Shown here one piece after another: positions 23,161-34,084 of a stretch of DNA of 64,000 bases. A program made the position numbers and the translations under genes. Positions within the stretch are counted from its first letter, which is position 1. Every line of letters begins with the position of its first letter. Source of the DNA: Datisca glomerata (Eukaryota > Streptophyta > Magnoliopsida > Cucurbitales > Datiscaceae); assembly GCA_003255025.1 (NCBI GenBank), contig QANY01008782.1, positions 1,074,794 to 1,138,793 on the forward strand, in the 5' to 3' direction. Under the pieces are notes generated by a model. It was not told the origin of the DNA, ran no database searches, and worked only from the letters and a program-made list of their open reading frames with translations.

Positions 23161-24862
23161 TCATTATAATTTAAAAAAAGAAGTTGATGATTTTAGGAAT
23201 ATATATCTCCAGAGGTTGTCCATTGGTAACGAAATGATCCACATCAAATGTCTCCAAAGATTGGCCATTCAGTTTGGTCTCTTAATTAGAAAGCTGCATT
23301 TCAACAATGTTCTAGCAGGCACATAATAGTTGATATCACAAATTTACAATAACTCCTCAAACGGATTCAAGAAAAGAACTTTAAATTGGCAACCCTCAAA
23401 CCTACTCTATACTAACTACACAAATATTATACTAGAAAGTAGCAGAACAATATGCAAGCCCAATACTTTTTAATGACTATTTTAGCTGCACCATTTTACC
23501 CTTGGGATTAAGTTGCAATGTGTGAGGATAGAGCAGTCAGCTCTTTCAAACAAGTCCACAATAGGAAGGTGTGGTTAGAACCTGAATCCAAATATCATAA
23601 AAAACAAGCGGGATTCAAAAAGAACCTGAAGCCAAATATCAGAAAAACAGACAACAAAAGAAGGATGAAATAAGACTAACCATCACAAGCAGTAGGATCA
23701 TATGATAACACTTACATGTTGATTTGTTGATATATTAAATAGAGTTATATAACAAATTAAAAAAACAAAGTGACATTTGAAAGCATGTGTATAACATCCA
23801 ATGATTAAGACTATATGCATAACACCCTTTGTATAGCCTATCTTTTATATATCATGTGAAAACATTAAGGCTATGACGAAGAACTATGCCGAAATCCATT
23901 AAAAACATAAAATTCGACTAAAACCAGAATCATAAAGCATGTAAGAGATTGCTCATCATGTAAAAAGGTAAAAAGAATCAATCACCGAATAGAAGAGCAC
24001 CAAAGCGAACCTAAAATTCCAGTAGAAAGTCTAAAAAACAATTTTCAGTTTGTTTGTAATTCTTTGATCTTTCTTTAAATAAGTTACTCTTACAACTAGT
24101 ATAATTGTTAAAATATCAGACACAACTAATATATTTCCGATCAAGATTAACACGTTCAATTTTCAAATACAAATAATACAACAAAAATTGCAAGGAAATG
24201 AAATTAATACGAACAGACAAGCATACAGACATGAAGTGTTATATACCATCAAAAACTAATATTGCTTAATCTATATCACAATTTTTAGCATAAAAATCCA
24301 TCAAACCATTATTCAACTATAGACGCGAAGTGAACAAGGACTGACGCGGTTAAATACTTATGCTCATACATTAGTAAAGCTAAAAAAGAGACCAACACAA
24401 CAATGTCATATTCCAAGTTTGCAACTACAGAACAAGACACATAATCAGTAAAATAAAGCATCAAAATAAACAAAGGAAAAGCGAAGAAAATGCCAAAAAA
24501 GATAGTCCAAACTATTCAAAATGCTTTTCCAAAAACAACACCATTACCATTGAACATCAATTCAGTAACAAGCAGGCTGCCCTTCCCTTCAGCTGAACAA
24601 TATCATCAAAATCAATTTGACCAAGCTTTTTCAAAATTCGTGAGTGATTATTCAGGACGAACAAAGCTAGAAATCAGCAATCGAACGAAACCCAAACAGA
24701 ATCAAATTGAAAATAAACAAGATTTATGAAACCCTACGAAATCTAGACAGAGAGGGGGTAAAGTGTAAAATAATAGTCTCTGTTTTCTTATCTTAGCAAA
24801 TCCCAAAAAATCAGGAAAAAAATATTTAAAATCACAAAAAAATTTAGATCTACAACTAAATC
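23161..24862. other. Gene-free stretch
   Basis: A-rich sequence without a supported gene. The 79-codon plus frame at 24490-24729 lacks a recognisable domain. The region could be intronic or flanking sequence of an unrecognised element. Confidence 0.5.
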
Positions 24863-24894
24863 GTGAAAATAGGCCCGAGCTCACCTTATCATAT

Positions 24895-25110
24895 AAATGT
24901 GAACCTGAAACCGAGAGAGGTGAGGGAGACGAAGAAATGCAGATCTGAGATGAAAGAGACGAGTGAGACGAAGAGAAGCAGAACTGAGATGAGAGAGGCC
25001 AGTGAGATAAATAGAGGTAGATCTAAGAGGAGAGGTGAGAGAGACGAGGGAAGAAGCAGATCTAAGAGGAGCGGTGAGGGAGACGAGGGCGCTGACTTGC
25101 TGAGGTTGGT
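24895..25110. repeat. Purine-rich minisatellite (GAGAGACGAG units)
   Basis: Five or six imperfect copies of a unit of about 36 bp with AGATCTGAGATGAAAGAGACGAG-like sequence. They keep a Glu/Arg/Ser-rich frame (24863-25219, plus) and a Ser/Leu-rich frame (minus) open. Neither shows a domain, and the composition follows from the repeat. Confidence 0.7.
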
Positions 25111-25219
25111 AGTTGCAAATGAAGAGAAAGAGCATGTGTTTGGTGAAGAAAAAGAAATTGTGCTTGCTTTCATCGTTCATGGTGGAGATTGGAGGAGAAA
25201 TCGTGCTTGTCGATTTTGA

Positions 25220-26461
25220 GTGCCCTAACTTTTTGTTGTAGTCGAAGAAGAGGAAAAGGAAAAGTGGAGAAATGAAGGAGGAGAAACAACTTACTCTACT
25301 ACTAATTTTTTACTCTACTGATTTTTAAATAAAATAAAATTAAAAACTATTTAATGTCTGAAATTAATCTAGCTATATCTTACCACTAGAATTAATCCTG
25401 CATCATTACTGGGAAAGAAAATCCCAACATTGAAAAAGGACCAATAATGACCCGCTTGATTTACTTTTCAGCGGTTCTTTCAGATTATGTCACGTATGAA
25501 ATGCTTTTACTAGAGTGACGATTATTGTTTAGAAAGACAATTCGACCTCTGAGTTTTTATCGTCTAGTGACGACCTAACTTTTGTACAGATATAAGTATC
25601 CCGACAAATCTTTTCTGTACCAAACATTAGTACCCAGGACTCAAATGGCCTCCTAGCCGACCTTCAAAGACGAAGTACACCCTTTGGAAAGTAAGCAAAT
25701 TTGAACTGGTCTAACCAGTTACAGCTTTTTGTGCTCGTTCCCTTTCTAGGTAGCACATTATTACTACAAATGGAGGAAACCTTGACCATCAAGCAGGAAA
25801 CCAATTGAAACAGAAAGCTCTGATTCCACAAAGAGGTCAAGGAAAGCAATTAGGCATGCAAAGGGGAAAACAATAACAATTAAGAAATATGAGGTGATCT
25901 TCTTTCGTCAATGTTTTTCAGTCTTTTTAGTCGATCTGAGCTGTTGGTTTTCTGTACACAACATTGGCTTGGTTTCTTTCACAGCCTTGGGTCAATAGCT
26001 TATAAAGCAAAAACATGGCATATTCTAATCACTAAATTTCAGCATTCAAATTTTAGTGCAATTACAGCAACCTGACCAAACAACATGTGAAATATCCTCA
26101 ACATAGCTAGGTCTTTTCCCCTTGACTTGTCAATATCAAGGCGGTCTTTTTCTTCTCATTCTTCTCATCAGATTTAAATGATGTCTTGTGACTTGAATTT
26201 CAAAATACTAAACCATCAATGTCATAGTCTAACAGCAAAGGACATGGAATGCTAGCTTCTGGCCTGCAGCACTCATCAAGGTCCAAGTCAATTGACATAA
26301 GTCGCCAAAACAATGTTATCTTGTCCTGCTTATACACACTGCTCAAGTATTGAGATGCCACAGATATGGTGAATGATAAGAAAATTCTTGCGTTCCAGAA
26401 GGTGACGAAAATTCTCGACCGAGAGAGAGTGAAACAAAAAGATTCCCCTTTATCTCAGTCC
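25220..26461. other. Non-coding flank downstream of PPR gene
   Basis: No gene is seen. The part next to 26461 should include the PPR gene's 3' UTR because that gene is on the minus strand. I could not place a polyadenylation site with confidence. Confidence 0.5.
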
Positions 26462-28120
26462 TCAAAATTTAGTCATACAGTACAAACTATCTAATGAATC
26501 TTTAAAAGTAGCAGTGTCCACTAACAATCTGTCAATAACATCTGCCCTACTATCCAGATCACCAACAAGCTTGGAAAAGAAAAGATCCCAAGAATCATTA
26601 TCGATTCCTCCCCTGGACAATGCCACCGACAAAAACATCGAAACTCCGTCCTCCTTACCCTTGCCATGGACATGGAGTCCCTCAATCAAAATACAGTAAG
26701 TTGACTTGTTCGGCGAATACCCTTTTCCCAACATCTCCTCAAGAATATTAATCCCTTCCTTCACATTACCAACTTGGCAGAATCCCTTCATCAACATGTT
26801 ATAAGTGAACTCATTAGGGGCACATCCCTTTTCCACCATGTCATCCCATAACCTTCCGGCCTCATACAACTCCCCCATTTCACACATTCCGGCTATAAGT
26901 GTATTGTAAGTTAACAGACTCGGTATTGAGCCTTTCTCAAACTCATCAAATAACTTCCTTGCTTCCCATATCTTCCTTTTCTTACAGAGCCAATATATGA
27001 GTGTGCTCGTAATGGAATTATCAGGAGTACAATTCTTCTTCAAAAGCTTCTTCCACAACTCACAAGCTTCCTCAACCTTCCCTTTGTTACACAGAACATC
27101 AATCACCTTACAACAAAGTGCAGAAGTTGGTATGTACCTTTTCTCAAGCATATCGTCAAGCAAGTTGAGTGCTTCACCCGATTTTCTCTCTTTACAATAA
27201 GCTTCAATCATAACCCCATAAGTTATATCATTTGGCTCAACTCCGTTCTCCTCCATCTCATCCATTACCTTAATAGCATCAATCAACCTACACTGCTTAA
27301 CATACCCATCCATCAAAATTGTATACGTAGTCGCATCAGGCAACCACCCACGATCCAATAGCTCGCCAAACATACTCTTTGCACCAACCATATCGCCACG
27401 CGAAGCATACCCACCTAAGATCGTACTGTAAGTAACTACATTTGGCACCATACCCATTGCTGGCATCTCATCTAAGACCTTAAGAGCACCCTCCACATTG
27501 TTCTTCTTGCAAAGAGCTTTTATCAAAATGTTACAAGTAAACACATTGGGGACAACTCCATATTGGATTCTAGAATTCTTGAACAATAAGTGAACCAAAC
27601 TATATTGTTTGTTCTGTACTAAAGTGTTAAGCAACGTGTTAAGTGACCTTACCGAGCGTTGAACACCAAAGTCTTCGATGCGTAGAAATGTTTTGAGGGC
27701 CAATTTGGGTCGACCAGCAAGCCCATAACTGCGTATTACAGTAATGAACAAGTCCTCGCCACAGTTGATCCCCGACCACCGCAAGTCTAAGAGCAATGAC
27801 TCCACCGGTTCAAAAGCTCGGGCGCGAGAGAGACGTTGAATAATCGCATGGTAGGTGTCGTAATTATGGGAAAAATCCGGGTGGAATTTTCCGGAGTAGT
27901 GAAAGATTTGGAGGGCAAGGTCTAGATTTTGTTGGCGGGTAATCATGGCGACGAGGCGCTTGGGGAAGAGGCGCTGGGGCCAAGGTTTGATAGGGGGCGT
28001 GACGGTGTACGACTGAAGCGAAGTAATATCAACCGTGGAGATGAAACGAAAACGGAAGGTGATGATTGAGTTAAGGATCGAAGTGGGTTTAATTTTGATA
28101 TGGTGGGTGTAGCTCTGCAT
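26462..28120 (-). CDS. P-class pentatricopeptide repeat protein, probably mitochondrial
   Basis: PPR proteins bind organellar RNAs, one base per repeat, and act in processing, stability or translation. The frame is uninterrupted and intronless, as usual for the family, and runs to TGA at 26462. It is open up to 28153, but the first codons there use TTG. The first ATG is 28118-28120, giving 552 aa. The N terminus is rich in Ser, Thr, Arg and Lys with few acidic residues, consistent with a mitochondrial presequence. From about residue 87 to 500 there are about twelve tandem 35-residue repeats of the P type (pattern VxTYxxLIxGxCKxG...EA...MxxxGxxPN), for example FTCNILIKALCKKNNVEGAL and LTYNTLIAGMCEMGELYEAG. 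There is no E, DYW or SMR tail. Overall it resembles the Arabidopsis At5g16420 type, but orthology is not tested. This is the best-preserved gene in the window. Confidence 0.93.
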   Translation of the reverse strand: MQSYTHHIKIKPTSILNSIITFRFRFISTVDITSLQSYTVTPPIKPWPQRLFPKRLVAMITRQQNLDLALQIFHYSGKFHPDFSHNYDTYHAIIQRLSRARAFEPVESLLLDLRWSGINCGEDLFITVIRSYGLAGRPKLALKTFLRIEDFGVQRSVRSLNTLLNTLVQNKQYSLVHLLFKNSRIQYGVVPNVFTCNILIKALCKKNNVEGALKVLDEMPAMGMVPNVVTYSTILGGYASRGDMVGAKSMFGELLDRGWLPDATTYTILMDGYVKQCRLIDAIKVMDEMEENGVEPNDITYGVMIEAYCKERKSGEALNLLDDMLEKRYIPTSALCCKVIDVLCNKGKVEEACELWKKLLKKNCTPDNSITSTLIYWLCKKRKIWEARKLFDEFEKGSIPSLLTYNTLIAGMCEMGELYEAGRLWDDMVEKGCAPNEFTYNMLMKGFCQVGNVKEGINILEEMLGKGYSPNKSTYCILIEGLHVHGKGKEDGVSMFLSVALSRGGIDNDSWDLFFSKLVGDLDSRADVIDRLLVDTATFKDSLDSLYCMTKF

Positions 28121-28912
28121 GCTTGAAATTGGGGTTTTCAGATTCCTGGGCAAGCAGGTTGAAGACGAAGATCAGCTTTGGCTGTATGTAACTTGTAAGC
28201 AGTCTGGTTCGGTTTAGGTAAATCGGTCCGAACCGATCACAGCAGTATCTCACTGAAATTAAGCGAAATCGACCGTCGAAGATATTAAACCGATCCGATA
28301 TGTGAAAGTCGCGATTCGGGCGGATTGCAGGTTGAGCTAAGTACTAAACATATCTGTTTAGCTCGCGAGAACACCAAAAATCTGGAAGTTTTCCCGCCAA
28401 AAAGGACGAAACAGAGAAAAGTCATCTTCAGCTAGATTTCCCATCAACAAAAAAACACATAAAACGAATTTCCAAATTTTCATAAAAAGGGAGTAAAGCT
28501 GCAAAAATACCAACCGTGGATTCAAGTCTGAGTTGAATATGTAGAAATTTCAGCTACACCGAAATAACATCTCTATTCTTAGAATGGTTGAATATATAAA
28601 AATCTAAACTATAGCGAAACAACATCTCTACTCTCGGAAGAGAATAAGAGAAATAGGTTGAGAGAAAGAGTGGTGGGGTGGCCGAGTGGTGAAAAAGACT
28701 GAAGATTTATTTTTGTTAGCGAGAGAGAATTATATTGATTGAGACTTGAATCTCGAACCTCGTCAATTATGATTATTGACTACAATGCCTGAAAAAAATT
28801 CTTAGAAAAACCAAAAATTATTAAATTTCTTGAGACTGACACAAACCCCTAGGTTACCAGGATACCATTGATAGCTACCAACCACAATTTCGATCCACAC
28901 CTGTATTTTTCG
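28121..28912. other. 5' flank of PPR gene, non-coding
   Basis: Should hold the PPR promoter and 5' UTR. A GGTTCGG/CCGAACC-containing patch at 28205-28335 hints at an old hAT-like fragment. A near-duplicate phrase with AACATCTCTAYTCT occurs at 28566 and 28620. No further gene. Confidence 0.5.
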
Positions 28913-29630
28913 AAGGACAAAACTTATCTCATAATCTATGAGGTGGTCCAATCATTTTTGGGCACATATTATAAAATTAGTTAATTTACTTCTTAATTAA
29001 AACTATCGTGGGTTCTACAAGAATTGTTATTAACATTATTTTTAAATTTAAAAAATATCTCATTCAATATATCTGTTATCTCTAATAACTTATTTCCTTC
29101 TCATTTTACCGTAAGAAAAGACAACAATTTAGTTATCATCCATTGTACTTAGAACAAACTTTGTTAAGTTATTAAACTTCTATTTAAAAAGTAATGATGG
29201 ATTCCATAAGCGGTATTTTTTTCTTTAACTCTATACAATAAATTTTATATTTATCTCATCAATATATTTTATTTTTAGTTTATTCTATTTATTGTTTCGT
29301 TATTTTATAGAACAAGACATAAAATAATTTTAGGGCGGAAGTTGTTTAAAAGATTTTCCGATAGAAAACAATAAATAAGTGAACAACATTAAATGATTTT
29401 TTGACAACGAAATCTCAACTGTTAATGAAAAAAAAATAAAGTTTTTGGAGAGTGCAAATATTAAAAGAGATTTGAAAAATAGTGTTTATTATAGTTTTGT
29501 AAAGTTCAGTGTAGTGTTAATTTATGATCAAACTAACTAATATTTTTTCAATGTGAACAAAAATGATTGGACCACCTCATTGATCAGAAGGAACTCCTCC
29601 TGACTTGGTCATGTACCAAGTTTTGTCCTT
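28913..29630. mobile_element. Inverted-repeat element remnant, 718 bp
   Basis: The ends carry AAGGACAAAACTT (28913-28925) and its exact complement (29618-29630). Further in are TGAGGTGGTCCAATCATTTT with TG (28939-28960) and its exact complement (29558-29579). The spacing between outer and inner blocks differs (13 against 38 bp), so one arm gained or lost sequence. The interior is AT-rich and non-coding. No TSD was recognised, so the superfamily is open. Confidence 0.6.
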
Positions 29631-29936
29631 TTATAATACATAAATCGACAAAATCTTGTACAATATAAAGAAAGAAAGCTGACTAAATTGGGAATCAAGA
29701 AATCTCATAAGCAAATATTAAAGATATAGAAATATGTCCATGTCAAAACTTACTATGAATTAGAAGAGAAAGATTGAAAGTAAAAAAGAAATGCTAAAAC
29801 CAAATCTTTAAACCAGTAAAACTCAAATCTTATATACATTCACTAATCACAATGATCGAAAGATGATACGTTACCAAACACATGATATTATAGTGCGTTT
29901 GTAGAATATAACTAAAGTGCTGACAAATTCTGTCCA

Positions 29937-29961
29937 AATATATATATATATATATATATAT
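29937..29961. repeat. (AT)n microsatellite
   Basis: About twelve uninterrupted AT dinucleotides. Confidence 0.95.
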
Positions 29962-30010
29962 TTGTAAATCCATAAACATAATACCTTAACTTTACTTGTC
30001 CAGAAATATG

Positions 30011-30094
30011 ATAGGGAAATTAAGAGTAAGGATATCTTATAGGGAAATTAAGAGTAAGGATATCTTATAGGGAAATTAAGAGTAAGGATATCTT
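30011..30094. repeat. 28-bp unit, three exact tandem copies
   Basis: A unit starting ATAGGGAAATTAAGAG and ending GATATCTT is repeated at 30011, 30039 and 30067 with no mismatch, which indicates a recent expansion. Confidence 0.97.
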
Positions 30095-30439
30095 AAATGG
30101 TATAATATTTAGCTCCAACGCAAACATTTTGAAGATTTCATGTTCGATAACATAAATATAATTGTTGTGGAAAAAATTGTCATTCACTAATAGACCACCA
30201 CTTGTCTAGATAAACAAGATGACATTCTACAAATCAATCACATAAAATAAAAATAAGGTTAGTCAACTAGGATGTGATTCTGCTAGACGTTAAACGACAA
30301 GGTAAGTTAAAGACAAAGAAGGCTCGAATCTCCGTTCAAGAGATAAAACATAGACATCATTTAATGCTTTCACACTAATAAAGTTGATGGTATTAAATGC
30401 ACTATTTAAGCCTAACGACAATGTTTTAGGTGTATTGTG

Positions 30440-32455
30440 CTTTCAATAAATAGGTTGATCATTCACTACATGCAGCGTAACACGTAAAAGACATGTATGT
30501 CTTAAGATCGATAGATCACCATCAAATTATTAAATAGTCAATACTTATCTTTCATGTATTTTGCACAAGTGCCAACACCTAGCTGTTGCACTAGTATAAG
30601 TATCAATCCAAATGAACGACCGAAGGTAATTTTTCTTCCTTAAAAAAATTACTTAATCCTCTGCTTGGTTAAATACTAACTTGATGATTAGAGACTCTTT
30701 CATAATGTCTTACAACCATAGTTAAACTTATCTTACGGTTCCCCCAAAGTTCAAGCCGTCGAACATCATCCCCCATATGATAGCATTAAAGATCCCTTCG
30801 AACATGTGGATAATTTTAAGACGTGGATGGAGCTGCATAGTTACAGCCGAGCTTTAATGTGCTAAACATTTTCATTGTTGCTTACTAGATCTGCCAAAAT
30901 ATGGTTCTAGCAGGTGAGGCCAAACTCAATTTCTTCATGGATGGAACTTACAAATCTTTTCTCCAGCCAATTCGTGGGAGCTTGAGAAAGAAGGAAAGAT
31001 AGCACTTACCTTCTCACAATCAAGTAACAACCGAGTGAAAGCTTGAAGGAGGATTACATGACATGCTTTAGTGCAGGTATGCTATTAGTGGGAAATTATA
31101 CTGATGATATATCCAAAACATCACGTATTGTAGGTGGTGTTGATGAAAAGTTGAGCTTTTCAATAGCCAAAAAAGCCACCCATGATGTATGTTGAGCTTC
31201 AAAGTAGAGTCCAAAGATTTATAGATGCTGAGGAGGTCATTTCAGCTAAAAAGATGGATGAAGTAGCAACGAATCTTGGAGAAAGCATTAAGGAAAAAGA
31301 AGAAAGCAAGAAGATAGTACGATTTTAGCAGAGCTCTACGGACCAAAACTCACGAATGAATACAAGTGGAAGGCTGAAACTCCGATTCTCTAAGTTATAC
31401 ATATTAAGTCGATCGCAAGATGAAATGGTCGTTGTGGTATGGGAAAAATTATCTTTGCAGTCCCCAGACCTCCCAAAAGCAAGCCTTTCTGGAGAGATCA
31501 AAGCAAATACTGTGTATTTTCATCGCGATATGGGACATACCACTGATAATTGTATCCAATTAAAAGATGTTATTGAAGGTCTGATCATGAAGGGTCATTT
31601 AAAGGAATTCGTGAGCAGATCTAGATACAACGATACTTCAAGTCGACCGCAACGAATGTCACCTCCCTGCAGAAGTATGAGCCTAAGAGGTTAGGTTTTC
31701 CCCAGTCATGAACACTAGCCTGACGGACTGTCTGAACTAGGAAGTCCTGGTCAAGAATCTCTTGAAAATGATGTGTTGATGATATTTGGTGGATAGTTGG
31801 AGGAATCTCGAGTAGAAAAAGGAAATTCACAATGAGGGAAGCAGCCGAGTCATCTTTGTATAGCGTTTAGATGAGTAAGAAAATATCTAACACTAAAATG
31901 ATTGGATTTACTGAAGAAGTAAATTGGATCCATCAGCCACATAATGATACCTTGATCATCACGTTAGATCAACAATCGAACTATGGTAGACAACGCTGCT
32001 ATCCTGAGCACAAAGGCCTTAGAGGAAATGGGCTTGACTCTTACACAACTCAAGCCCTGCTCCACACCATTAGTAGGGTTTAGAGGGCAAAAACTAGTGC
32101 TAAAAGGTATGATCGAACTTCCATTCACACTCAGAGTAGCTCCCCAAAACTCTACTTCTATGATAGAGTTCATTGTTGCTGAGCCTAATGATGATGTTTT
32201 AACGATGTGATGTTTTTGATAAACAGTTAGGTCATTCACTAAATAGTCAAGCACTTATCTTTCATGTATTTTGTTCAAGTGTCACCACCCAATGTTGCAC
32301 TATTTTAAATACCAATTTAAATGAATGACCGAAAGACAAACTTTCTTCCTTAAGAAAAATATTAGTTAACACTTTGCTCGGCCAGGTACTAATTCAATTG
32401 CTGGAGGATCTTTAATAAGTCCCCACCACTCTGATTGGACTTATCTTAGGGTAAT
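30440..32455 (+). mobile_element. Short Ty3/gypsy element, gag-protease only
   Basis: A gag-protease relic sits between two similar sequences, 30440-30740 and 32212-32455. These share CAATACTTATCTTTCATGTATTTTG-like, GTTGCACTA, AATGAACGACCGAA, TTTTCTTCCTTAA and ACTTATCTTA blocks in the same order and look like LTR remnants. The right copy lacks about 70 bp near its start. No RT, RNase H or integrase lies between them. At about 2 kb this is an internally deleted or non-autonomous element. Exact LTR ends and TSDs were not fixed. Confidence 0.65.
30750..32210 (+). pseudogene. Gypsy gag-protease relic
   Basis: In broken plus-strand frames from 30750: a PPKFK... start, FEHVDNFKTWMELHS, W-rich retrotransposon gag sequence, and SLKDYMTCF at about 31050. 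RVQRFIDAEEVISAKKMDEV is at about 31205-31265. YFHRDMGHTTDNCIQLKDVI-EGLI lies in the frame 31356-31694, a gag C-terminal signature of plant gypsy elements. The aspartic-protease-like part is at 31930-32205 (VDNAAILSTKALEEMGLTL, TPLVGFRG), where the usual DxGSS loop is damaged. Several stops and shifts; inactive. Confidence 0.8.
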
Positions 32456-33009
32456 TGTTCGTTCCAAAGCTTGGACTTGGAGAGTTAAACAATTGTAAAT
32501 TTAGTACTCAACAGTAACAGATCAACTACAAGTAGTTTAAATCTGTACGTAATGTTGGGTGCATCAGGAAAATACAAAACCAACAAAAATGCTTTTGTTT
32601 TGGAAACCATACAAATAATCAAGTAAAGTTTTGATTTATTCATAGATCAATATTTTTGGCCATGCATTCAAATAGCTTTAGTATTGGTAAGTACAATGCA
32701 TAGTAGTCAATTCTATTTCGGTGATCATTTCAATTTTTTTAAAAAAATAGAACATTTCAGATATTTCAGTATTCTGGTGTTTCTGTGTTCCTTTTTAGAA
32801 AAAATTTCGGTCATCTAAAATAAATATTATAAAATTTATTATATATAATATAACTAAGAAAAAATTGAATCAATGGGTTATAACTTACAAGTAATACATA
32901 ATTATCATTAAAATTTAACAAAAATATAATACTAAATGACATTAAAATTCAACAAAAATATCATATTAAATGACATTATCATCATGAAAAACACAAAAGT
33001 TTAACATCA
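32456..33009. other. Non-coding spacer
   Basis: AT-rich; nothing recognised apart from a short direct repeat around 32895-32975 (ATATTAAATGACATTA-like, two copies). Confidence 0.5.
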
Positions 33010-33683
33010 CAACTAATTTGTTTGAGTTTCATCATCATCATCTACATTATTCACATCACAAACTTGAGTTATATCATCATCATCCTCTTTTTTTTTCATC
33101 AAACCACCACAGTGTATTTGCTATGTCAACTACATCTCTTTGTTCATTTGTAGCCAATGCTGATTTAATAATAGCTTGTGATCCAGCATTTGCTCTTGGT
33201 TGAGAAAAATCTGGTCAATGGACTTTTTGGGGGTAACTTTCTCTTCTTTTGGCCACTACTCAAAGATTCATTCAATTTCTCCTTTCCTTTTAGATTGATT
33301 TCTTCGTCATGATATTCAGGTTCCTCATCATTCTTTCCTCATCAATATCAAATGGGTGTCATATGTAATGAGCTATTAGTTTTTTTTCCTTTGCCTATCC
33401 CTTTTTATTCTAAAATTAATCTTTCCATTTTCCATTTGACATCTGGATGGACCTTCACACAATTTGCCACATTCCCATAAATTCAACCCAAACGTTCCTT
33501 AAATCTTGTTATAACACCCACTTTAATAACTTTATGACAAAACATACATTTCACTGCATTTCGATTTCCTTCAACTACAATTGTATATGTCAAAACCTGA
33601 TCATCTGATCAACGTGGATCAAATATTTTAGAAGATGCGGTAGAAGAGTTACTCTTTCCTCCTCGAGCTTTACCTCCACTCAT
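33010..33683 (-). pseudogene. hAT transposase N-terminal (BED finger) relic
   Basis: An ATG at 33681-33683 (minus) starts MSGGKARGGKSNSSTASSK, then FDPR followed by TGA where a Trp is expected. The BED zinc-finger core follows: AVKCMFCHKVIKVGVITRFKE with C-x2-C, then GNVANCVKVHPDVK. Further stops occur, and the rest down to about 33010 is weakly readable (NAGSQAIIKSALATNEQRD). BED fingers at the N terminus are typical of plant hAT transposases. The catalytic and dimerisation domains are absent. Confidence 0.65.
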
Positions 33684-34079
33684 ATCTAAGAAAAATACTA
33701 CATTCAATTTAACACTTAGAAATAAATCTAACAGTCAAAATAAACTTAGTATGATTGTCCAACACATTCACAAAGAAGTGTCACAAACATAATCAAATTC
33801 AGAAAAACTGAAACCTTAGAATTGAATTCAGTTAAGTTTGCTACTACTATTCAGAATCAAAACATTCTTAAATTCAAATATCCTACAACTAAAACACATT
33901 ACACAGAATAGAAAACACATAACACGAATTCTACAACAATGCTAGAAGAATCAATTTCAGAATTGCTGAAAAATCAATTCTAGAAATCACACACACATAC
34001 CACATAAAAATCAATTCAAGAAATCACATACCACAATCAATTCCAGAAAATACATAGAAATACGGAAACCCATTACTAC
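33684..34079. other. Flank between hAT relic and copia A
   Basis: AT-rich non-coding sequence, possibly the hAT element's 5' region. Continuity resumes right of copia A at 51744. Confidence 0.4.
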
Positions 34080-34084
34080 TATGG

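Larger units (their letters stand above)
29631..30439. other. AT-rich stretch with simple repeats
   Basis: Non-coding. Holds the TA microsatellite at 29937-29961 and the 28-bp triple repeat at 30011-30094. Confidence 0.6.

Noticed and set aside
24863..25219. 118-codon plus frame rich in Arg, Glu and Ser
   Set aside because: Composition and length follow from a purine-rich minisatellite; no domain.
25229..25242. TTTTGTTGTAGTCG as the missing right end of the CACTA element
   Set aside because: Lacks the final TAGTG, lies 13 kb away outside copia A, and has no subterminal repeats near it.
28676..28775. tRNA-Ser-like boxes (GGCCGAGTGGT and a weak B box)
   Set aside because: The A box fits, but the B box has about four mismatches and no cloverleaf can be drawn; at most a tRNA-derived relic.
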